Assembly (NCBI GenBank): GCA_030588275.1 | Contig: JAUUYJ010000035.1 | Span: 1-13,783 of the forward strand | Reading direction: 5' to 3' | DNA length: 13,783 nucleotides | Source: Candidatus Zixiibacteriota bacterium | GTDB taxonomy: Bacteria > Zixibacteria > MSB-5A5 > GN15 > JAAZOE01 | Shown here: positions 1 through 6,107 of the stretch, piece after piece | How positions within the stretch are numbered: the stretch's first letter is position 1 | Layout: the number at the start of each line of letters is the position of its first letter | Program-made: the position numbers and the translations under genes | The notes under the pieces: generated by a model | The model's input: only the letters and a program-made list of their open reading frames with translations | The model's database searches: none | Told to the model about the DNA's origin: nothing

Positions 1-21
1 ATCCCCCTGGGGACGCCAAAG
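1..21. repeat. Short dispersed repeat, copy 1
   Basis: This 21-base element has a C-rich/G-rich palindromic head (CCCC-x-GGGG) followed by GACGCCAAAG. It matches 19 of 21 bases of positions 5950-5970 in the same orientation. It lies in the 3' flank of the cytochrome gene, 65 bases beyond its stop codon. The left edge of the window may cut the repeat, so its true length is unknown. Function is unknown; an intergenic repeat family is the simplest reading. Confidence 0.5.
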
Positions 22-86
22 ATTGATTCCTAAAAACTTATATGAATACCCTGACGTCCCAAAATATTACTTACCAAGTCAATTAA

Positions 87-2825
87 TCACGGGCAACTCG
101 CACACGGTACCGGACCATCCTTGAAGACAAAATTGATCAGATATACAGCATCCCCTACGTTTACCAGATCATCGCAATTCGCATCACCAGCTTCGATAGG
201 ATTGGGTGCCGGACCGCCTTTGAAGACATAATTTATAAGGAAGACCGCATCACCGACATTGGCACCACCATCACTGTTGGCGTCACCGCACATGTAGGTT
301 ATCATTTCGACAATCTCAAGATTAACCAATTCGCTGTCGGCCGCCTGTGTATCCGAGGCAATGAAAAGAACCGCATGTAAACCAACCTGAGCCAAACTTG
401 GCACCCATGTTAAGGTTCCCGTACCGTTATCATGATCTACGAAACTCGCCCCGGTTGGAACCGATTCAGCAATTAGAGAGGGAGTAACTCCGTCTGCGTC
501 ATGCGCCGTAACAATCATTTCTATGGTGCTGTCCACCATATATGTGTGAGGCCCAATTGGAGTGAGTACCGGCGGCCTATTGGTTTCGGTAACTGTGATC
601 GTCATGTCAATTGAATCCGCAACCGTGCCGTCGGAAGCAACTACCGTCATCGTATACAGACCTGCCTGATCGTAGTCCGGGGCAAAAACTAATTCTCCGG
701 TGGCATCGCCGTGATCAGTGAAAGTAGCATTTGTAGGCAGGTTCGTCATTTGCAGAGTGGGCACGGTACTGTCAGGATCGGAGGCTGAGACGATTAGAAC
801 AATTGTATCACCTTCGGGGACCGAGGCATCAGCAATTGGGTCAAGAAGCGGTGGACGATTAACGCCGTTGATGGTAATAATAACCAACTCAGAATCTGCC
901 GCCAGAGAATCGTCGGTAGCTGAGAACGTCACCGGATATTCACCCGCCTGTTCAAAGGTGGGTGTCCAGCTAAATGACGCCGTACCGTCGGCGTTATCAG
1001 TATATACGGCACCTGATGGCAATGGGGTGGCCGTCAAAACCGGAATAGTTCCGTCCGGATCGGAGGCTGTGACCGTGAAATTCAGGCTTACTTCTTCATC
1101 TGTTGCCTGAGGGCCGATCGGGTTAAGAGTCGGTGGATTATTTCCAGCCATTGGTGTCACCAAAACGGTGTCGATGTTCATCGCGACCGGGGCACACTTG
1201 CCGTTGGCCACCCAAAGATCGTACATAATATTTCCCCAGTCATCGGTAACATTTTCATCACGGAGAAATTCCACATATTCCTTGCTGGTCGTCTGGTAAT
1301 ACAGAGTAACGATTATTTCCGCAGTGGCTCCGGGAAGAAGATATTCGGTATCATCCCAATATTGACCATCCTCATAGCTGTACCCAATCGGCGGTGACTG
1401 AATCATCTCAAAGTTGGCGTTGGTGAATCCGCGGGGGGGAATTCGGTTATCGAAATATACTTTGCTGTTGATGGCAAAATGAAACGACGGCCCGACCGGA
1501 TTTCCTGAGATGGCGGCGATATCTTCTGAAATCCCCGGTTTGATTTCATATATTTTGACATCGGCATCGTGAGTCAAGACTCCGGAGGTTTGATCATACG
1601 CACCCGATTCGTAAATCAGGCTACCGGACTGATTATATGCCTGCACATTCAGCCACATGCGACGGCCTTCTGGATATCCTGACAAGAGCTTATGCCCGGT
1701 TTCATTAATGATGCGAACATCCAGATCATATTCCGAACCGGATATTAAGGCAGACACTTCAAGAGTTGCGGCCTGCTGTAGCATGTACATCGCGCGACTG
1801 ATTCCAGCAGCTAGCGCATCCGGATCGGATTCGCCCGGATACACGGCTTCGATCAACAGCGGGACAAACGTATTCCCCCCTGTCATGTCGTGAAGCGGCA
1901 GGTCGTCGCGATAGACACCGCTGTTTTTATTGCAGGCGACACCGCTGACATCACGCATGTGGCAATCCTGGCAGGTGGCCACAGAATCTTTATTACCACC
2001 AAACTGCGGGGCATAGACACCCTCGGGAGTGTTGTAGGCACTCATCAGCCATTCGCTGTAGGTTCGTTCAACCGGAAAAAGATCGTAGGGGCTGAAACTT
2101 GGGGCCGGCTGGTCGAGTTCGTTTGGAGAATACGTATCGTCGGGATTACGTGAAAATGCCGGATTACTGACATCATGACAGGTGCCGCATATAGCCGCCT
2201 CGGCATGGAAGGGAGCATAAAGCATCTGATGAGTAGCATTGGCATCAACAAACGGGCCGCGTTTGGCATTGTCCGAATCGACGATATACATACCGTTTGC
2301 GGTATGTGATGGAATCGGAGTTATAATCGCCAGATAATCCTGATCTGCAGGATAGGTGTCGGCCGTGTAGTCGGGATCATCGGGATACGGGTTTTCACCC
2401 AATGCTGTCGGCTTGACCAATTTGTGACAGAAATCGCACTTCACCCCCTCGCGATCGCCGCTGTTAAGTGCTGATCCATCGGTTGGGATCGATCGTCCGT
2501 TCAGCCAGCCGTCGGGACTGTGACACCGAATGCACAAGTCACCACTTCCCGGAGCATCCTGGTTAGCTATTGCTACCGATGCAAAATAAAGCGGATCGCG
2601 AGCCGCTTGTGACATCATACTGCCTCGCCAGTTGTACGCTGGTTCTACTATTGTATCATAACCACCGTGACAATTATCGCACTTCGATGGGTGCTCTAAA
2701 TTACCGGACTGATTATCCTGAGACCCGGGGAAGAAAAAATCATTGATTGTGGTTGGCACCGGATCGGAAAAACCGATACCAGCTACGATCAGAAATGAAG
2801 ATAAAAAGATTAACGTTCTATTCAT
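87..2825 (-). CDS. Secreted five-heme cytochrome c with Ig-like repeats and dockerin-like tail
   Basis: This 912-residue exported cytochrome is probably a periplasmic or surface electron-transfer protein; its donor and acceptor are unknown. A signal peptide covers residues 1-20. Five CxxCH heme sites start at C49, C98, C130, C213 and C285. Around 373-395 is the N-x-TGHKL...G-x-PEGRRMWL block seen in many multiheme cytochromes (family knowledge). Three Ig-like/cadherin-like repeats follow at about 563-653, 657-747 and 750-840, each opening with an N-x-PP-x-L motif. The C-terminus (845-912) carries two dockerin-like calcium loops, D848-x-N850-x-D852-G-x-x-N856-x-x-D859 and D881-x-N883-x-D885-x-x-x-N889-x-x-D892, then a CASC tail. 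GGAGG lies four bases before the ATG, which fixes the start. It is transcribed alone as far as seen. The heme and Ig/dockerin parts are an unusual fusion. Heme ligation and surface display are inferred. Confidence 0.9.
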   Translation of the reverse strand: MNRTLIFLSSFLIVAGIGFSDPVPTTINDFFFPGSQDNQSGNLEHPSKCDNCHGGYDTIVEPAYNWRGSMMSQAARDPLYFASVAIANQDAPGSGDLCIRCHSPDGWLNGRSIPTDGSALNSGDREGVKCDFCHKLVKPTALGENPYPDDPDYTADTYPADQDYLAIITPIPSHTANGMYIVDSDNAKRGPFVDANATHQMLYAPFHAEAAICGTCHDVSNPAFSRNPDDTYSPNELDQPAPSFSPYDLFPVERTYSEWLMSAYNTPEGVYAPQFGGNKDSVATCQDCHMRDVSGVACNKNSGVYRDDLPLHDMTGGNTFVPLLIEAVYPGESDPDALAAGISRAMYMLQQAATLEVSALISGSEYDLDVRIINETGHKLLSGYPEGRRMWLNVQAYNQSGSLIYESGAYDQTSGVLTHDADVKIYEIKPGISEDIAAISGNPVGPSFHFAINSKVYFDNRIPPRGFTNANFEMIQSPPIGYSYEDGQYWDDTEYLLPGATAEIIVTLYYQTTSKEYVEFLRDENVTDDWGNIMYDLWVANGKCAPVAMNIDTVLVTPMAGNNPPTLNPIGPQATDEEVSLNFTVTASDPDGTIPVLTATPLPSGAVYTDNADGTASFSWTPTFEQAGEYPVTFSATDDSLAADSELVIITINGVNRPPLLDPIADASVPEGDTIVLIVSASDPDSTVPTLQMTNLPTNATFTDHGDATGELVFAPDYDQAGLYTMTVVASDGTVADSIDMTITVTETNRPPVLTPIGPHTYMVDSTIEMIVTAHDADGVTPSLIAESVPTGASFVDHDNGTGTLTWVPSLAQVGLHAVLFIASDTQAADSELVNLEIVEMITYMCGDANSDGGANVGDAVFLINYVFKGGPAPNPIEAGDANCDDLVNVGDAVYLINFVFKDGPVPCASCP

Positions 2826-2902
2826 TTTTCCTCCAGCGATACAGAAGACAATATGGTAGAAATGTCTTTGTCTGTAAAAGACTCTTTGGATTTTCTAGAT
2901 TC

Positions 2903-2930
2903 AATATAGCAATGTTTCGGCATAATCCAA
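2903..2930 (-). promoter_or_regulatory. Possible promoter of the cytochrome gene
   Basis: On the minus strand a TTGGAT box (2925-2930) is followed after 16 bases by TATATT (2903-2908), about 80 bases upstream of the cytochrome start codon. The -10 box matches the sigma70 consensus at five of six positions, but the -35 box is poor. The 276-base gap between this gene and the reductase gene shows no convincing terminator, so read-through from the reductase cannot be excluded. Confidence 0.3.
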
Positions 2931-3101
2931 CAAAATCCAACGACTATAGTTACCTTATATGTCGCTAAATTGATCGGTTTTTACGGATTTGATTTGTATC
3001 TTCTCGATGAATCACACCAAAAACTATCATATTTCTGAAGATAAAGACTGTGCATACGATTCGTAAACGACCCCAATAAATACAACTTACGCCGATTTCC
3101 A

Positions 3102-3803
3102 TCATTTGACCATGCTGTTCAATACAGCTCTAAGCTCTTCCTCAGGAATAAGTGGACGCTTGATGGTTTTAAAAGCAGATTGACTTATCTTTCCATCACG
3201 CACCAATTCCTCACCAGCTCTCTTGGTAGCATCAATCACCAACTTTCCATCCTCTGTAAATTCATCTTCCTTTTTCATCATAAAAGCGTGAGGTCTTATA
3301 AGAGCACCGGAAAATTCCACACTGGCAGTTTCAGTAAAATCTTTGACAATCCTCGTCACTGTCCCAAAGTTCCCTTCTTCCCACCATCCTCCTGTTGATA
3401 CAAGCAAAATCTTGGTGATTTTTACATTCTCATGAAACCTGGCTCGTGTTCTACCATTGCGAGATTCGAGTAATGGCTTGAGTAAGGGACAGAGCCTGTT
3501 GATAATATTCTGCATTTCTCCGGGTAAAGGAATATAGACAGGAGTAGCAAGAATTAGTATTTCGGCTTCAAGCAGTCGAGGATAAAGCAGGTCCATATCA
3601 TCGTTGAGGCAACATTTTCCCGGTTCATTATACCAACAGTACATATTGGGACAATTACATGATTGGACTTTCAGGTCTTTGGCATAAAACAGATCCACGT
3701 CACAGCCGGCGGCATTCATTCCTTGAATTAACGGGTCGAGAAGCATTGCAGTGTGGCCATTTTGTTTGCGAGGACTTCCATTAATGGCAATCGCTTTTTT
3801 CAT
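3102..3803 (-). CDS. Flavodoxin-fold NAD(P)H:FMN reductase / iron-sulfur flavoprotein-like protein
   Basis: This 233-residue cytoplasmic protein belongs to the NADPH-dependent FMN reductase/flavodoxin superfamily. The N-terminus has a beta strand and the phosphate-binding loop NGSPRKQNGHT (8-18). The second flavin-contacting stretch is ATPVYIPLPGEMQNIINR (86-103). Between them a cysteine cluster (C49, C51, C56, C64, C65) precedes a conserved NDDM, where iron-sulfur flavoproteins bind a 4Fe-4S cluster. The spacing C-x-C-x4-C-x7-CC differs from the usual C-x2-C-x2-C layout, so cluster binding is uncertain. The start at 3803 is preferred over an in-frame ATG at 3863: GGAGG lies just before it, and the earlier ATG sits inside the -10 box of the predicted promoter. 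The substrate is unknown; quinone, nitro-compound or general redox roles are all possible. The symporter gene is divergent, which does not reveal a shared pathway. Confidence 0.85.
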   Translation of the reverse strand: MKKAIAINGSPRKQNGHTAMLLDPLIQGMNAAGCDVDLFYAKDLKVQSCNCPNMYCWYNEPGKCCLNDDMDLLYPRLLEAEILILATPVYIPLPGEMQNIINRLCPLLKPLLESRNGRTRARFHENVKITKILLVSTGGWWEEGNFGTVTRIVKDFTETASVEFSGALIRPHAFMMKKEDEFTEDGKLVIDATKRAGEELVRDGKISQSAFKTIKRPLIPEEELRAVLNSMVK

Positions 3804-3858
3804 ACATCCTCCTTGGTGCGGATTTGACCGCTTATTTTTCGACACATTAGCCCACATC

Positions 3859-3887
3859 ATCATAGAGTATATAACCTATTTTGTCAA
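3859..3887 (-). promoter_or_regulatory. Sigma70-type promoter of the flavoprotein gene
   Basis: On the minus strand a perfect TTGACA (-35, positions 3882-3887) and TATGAT (-10, 3859-3864; five of six matches) are separated by exactly 17 bases. Transcription should begin near 3852, giving an untranslated leader of about 50 bases before the ATG at 3803. This position rules out translation from the ATG at 3863 in this transcript. It is the clearest promoter in the window. Confidence 0.75.
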
Positions 3888-4030
3888 CTCAAAAATGAAC
3901 TACGCAATTTGCCGAAAACCAGTAGCACAAACGATAACTTATATCACACTGCCTATTTGTATTTGACGATCACAGTTTGTACATTGATCTTCAAATAGAA
4001 CGGGTCACTTGACTCACCGCAAGGACACAG

Positions 4031-5458
4031 ATGCCAATAAAAATAGCAGTACTGATTGCTTATGCCTTGATGATAATTGTCGTAGGAATCGCAGGCTTCC
4101 GAAAAACCAGATCATTTTCAGATTTCTTTCTGGGGGGTGGAAATGTCGGGCCCTGGATGACCGCTTTTACCTATGGTACAGCCTATTTCTCGGCGGTGCT
4201 GTTTGTCGGCTTTGCCGGAAAAATCGGCTGGGGGTTTGGCTACTCCGGCCTCTGGATCGCAGTCGGTAATACTCTTGTCGGTGTGCTGGGAGTATGGTGG
4301 CTACTGGGGCGCAGAATCAAAAAGATGTCGGTCGAATACGGTGTTCACACGATGGCCGAGTTTTTTGACAAACGATACGACTCTCCTTTCCTGAAACTGT
4401 TTTGCTCCATCTGCATTTTTGTCTTCTTCATTCCCTATACAGCCGCTGTATTTATGGGACTGTCCTACCTGTTTCGCTCGACCTTTGGCATTGACTATGT
4501 TCTGGCTCTGGTCTTGATGGGCGGTTTCACCGCCATCTACATTGTGCTCGGCGGTTACCGATCAATGACCATCATTGATGTCATCTTCGGGATCATTATG
4601 CTGATCGGTGTCTCAGTGCTTTTGGGATCAATCATCAACTCCGGAGGCGGGCTGGCTAATATCACCAATGGTATAGCGGCTATTGATCCCAGATTAACCG
4701 AAATCGTCGGACCGCCCGGATGGTGGCCGTTGGTGAGTCTGATTTTCCTGACGTCGGTAGCTCCAATGGCTATGCCCCAGTTGATACAGAAATTCTATGC
4801 CATCAAAGATGACCGGTCGATCCGCATTGGGATGATCGCCTCTACCTGCTTTGCCCTGATAGTTACCAGCATTGGATATTTTTCCGGAGCTACCACGCGG
4901 TTTTTTCTCACTCCCGAAACTACCCCAATGGCATTTGACAACGGCAAACCGCTGTTCGATGCGCTTATGCCCGAACTGCTCACCAATATTGTCCCAGATG
5001 CGCTCTCAGTTGTCATGCTTCTTCTAATTCTGTCGGCATCGATGTCAACTCTGGCTGCGCTGGTTCTGATATCGAGTTCCACGTTATCAAAGGACTTTTA
5101 TGCCGGTTTTGTCAATAAAGGGGTTAGCGACAAACATCTAACACTCCTGATGCGTTTCTGTTCGGCAATTGTGGTCCTGCTGGCTGTAGTTCTGGCCTAT
5201 TTCCGGCCCTCAACCATTGTCAGTATTCTGGGCATTTCCTGGGGAGCTATCGGGTCAGCTTTTTTAGGGCCTTTTCTTTGGGGGCTATTCTCTCGCCGGA
5301 TGACCAGAGCCGGAGCAATTTCTTCGGCTATTCTCGGATTGGGAGTCTGCCTGACTCTCTACGCTACCGGAACGCCATCACCGCAGGCAGGCACATTGGG
5401 TATGATTGTATCGTTGGTTGTTAATCCGGCTGTCAGTATGATGATGCCAAGGTTATGA
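4031..5458 (+). CDS. Sodium:solute symporter family (SSS) transporter
   Basis: This 475-residue inner-membrane protein of the SSS family (LeuT fold; PutP, PanF and SGLT relatives) couples solute uptake to sodium entry. About 13 hydrophobic helices are visible, with centres near residues 13, 50, 80, 131, 164, 192, 240, 277, 332, 382, 407, 435 and 463. The stretch around 335-351 (S-x-S-MST-L...SSST) matches the helix where PutP Ser340/Thr341 contact the Na2 sodium; here S339/T340. The GGYRSM turn near 174-179 is also typical of the family. AAGGA lies five bases before the ATG. The gene stands alone on the plus strand, divergent from the flavoprotein gene with a 227-base gap, and no good promoter or strong terminator is visible for it. 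The C-terminus is short relative to transporters with 14 helices. The substrate cannot be predicted from sequence. Confidence 0.9.
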   Translation: MPIKIAVLIAYALMIIVVGIAGFRKTRSFSDFFLGGGNVGPWMTAFTYGTAYFSAVLFVGFAGKIGWGFGYSGLWIAVGNTLVGVLGVWWLLGRRIKKMSVEYGVHTMAEFFDKRYDSPFLKLFCSICIFVFFIPYTAAVFMGLSYLFRSTFGIDYVLALVLMGGFTAIYIVLGGYRSMTIIDVIFGIIMLIGVSVLLGSIINSGGGLANITNGIAAIDPRLTEIVGPPGWWPLVSLIFLTSVAPMAMPQLIQKFYAIKDDRSIRIGMIASTCFALIVTSIGYFSGATTRFFLTPETTPMAFDNGKPLFDALMPELLTNIVPDALSVVMLLLILSASMSTLAALVLISSSTLSKDFYAGFVNKGVSDKHLTLLMRFCSAIVVLLAVVLAYFRPSTIVSILGISWGAIGSAFLGPFLWGLFSRRMTRAGAISSAILGLGVCLTLYATGTPSPQAGTLGMIVSLVVNPAVSMMMPRL

Positions 5459-5599
5459 CAATTGTGATTTTGCAATAGAGCAATATTGAGGCTTAAATCG
5501 AACAGACGACAAATTCCTTTGGGAGCGTCGAGGAAATACAATTGCTGGCCGGGTGGCCCATGGGCTTGCCTTGGTATCCATAGCCATCTCTCGACCAAT

Positions 5600-5652
5600 A
5601 AAAAGACCCCACAGGTGCGAGGGCAAGTCCGGGCAATAAAATAAAGTGGGGT
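5600..5652 (-). terminator. Weak terminator-like inverted repeat
   Basis: Read on the minus strand, ACCCCAC pairs with GTGGGGT seven bases long, and the second arm is followed by CTTTTTATT. The 33-base loop is long for an intrinsic terminator. No gene is seen immediately upstream on that strand, so what it would terminate is unclear. It may instead be part of an intergenic repeat. Confidence 0.25.
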
Positions 5653-5949
5653 TGATTAGATGATCTTCGCAAATTTTTACTCTATAGAAGCTCCAAAATG
5701 AACTACTTTTACGAATCAGCTGCAAAATATTTTAAAGATTGCGAATAATTTACTATACTTAAGAAATTATACGTATTTGGCATTATTTTATAAACCACTT
5801 TTGGGTATGATGAACTACATCACCGCTTTTTTTCATAAAAATCATATCTTCATCATTGAGCAGACCGAGTCAAACCCCGCTTTACGCTAATTTCCGCGTT
5901 GAGATGATGGTTATTTCGATCGGGATGGTAAACTGCAATAATGTATTAA

Positions 5950-5984
5950 ATCCCCCAGGGGATGCCAAAGGTAGATGCCAAAGG
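5950..5984. repeat. Short dispersed repeat, copy 2, with internal tandem duplication
   Basis: Positions 5950-5970 match the element at 1-21 at 19 of 21 bases, same orientation. The tail GATGCCAAAGG (5961-5971) is then repeated exactly at 5974-5984 after a two-base spacer. The element lies just beyond the terminator of the T9SS subtilase gene, so like copy 1 it sits downstream of a secreted-protein gene. Confidence 0.55.
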
Positions 5985-6008
5985 ATACTTTCTGAACTTC
6001 TCCGAAAA

Positions 6009-6056
6009 TCAAACAAATAAAAACGCCCCTCCGGCCATGCTATACCGGTGGGGCGT
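6009..6056 (-). terminator. Intrinsic terminator of the T9SS subtilase gene
   Basis: On the minus strand a 12-bp stem with one mismatch (6045-6056 pairing with 6023-6034) closes a 10-base loop. It is followed immediately by TTTTTATTTGTTT. It begins about 50 bases after the subtilase stop codon. Stem, loop and U-tract all fit a factor-independent terminator. Confidence 0.9.
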
Positions 6057-6107
6057 CATAGAGACCTCAATGCGAAAAGAGGTTTATCTTTAGTACAAGC
6101 AAACGAA

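Larger units (their letters stand above)
5459..6007. other. Gene-free stretch with palindromes and short repeats
   Basis: No convincing gene is seen on either strand; the open frames here are short, lack ribosome binding sites and have no recognisable motif. Contents: a GCCCATGGGC palindrome at 5556-5565; a CCCCAC/GTGGGG inverted repeat at 5606-5652; a weak plus-strand stem TGATG/CATCA (5808-5822) followed by seven T at 5827-5833, which could end the symporter transcript; and the repeat element at 5950-5984. The 5490-5660 part is more GC-rich than its AT-rich surroundings, which would fit an inserted intergenic element or a decayed gene. This is inference only. Confidence 0.5.

Noticed and set aside
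2826..3101. Possible terminator between the flavoprotein and cytochrome genes
   Set aside because: Only a 4-bp TACG/CGTA stem was found near 3055-3067 with no T-tract behind it, which is not enough to call a terminator.
3963..3985. TTGACG followed by TACATT as a promoter for the symporter gene
   Set aside because: The two boxes are only 11 bases apart, too close for a sigma70 promoter. The alternative pair TTGCCG (3909-3914) and GATAAC (3933-3938) matches poorly.
5453..5725. A 90-codon minus-strand open frame after the symporter gene
   Set aside because: It overlaps the symporter stop, lacks a good ribosome binding site, and overlaps other equally open frames with no recognisable protein. 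An intergenic repeat or chance is more likely.
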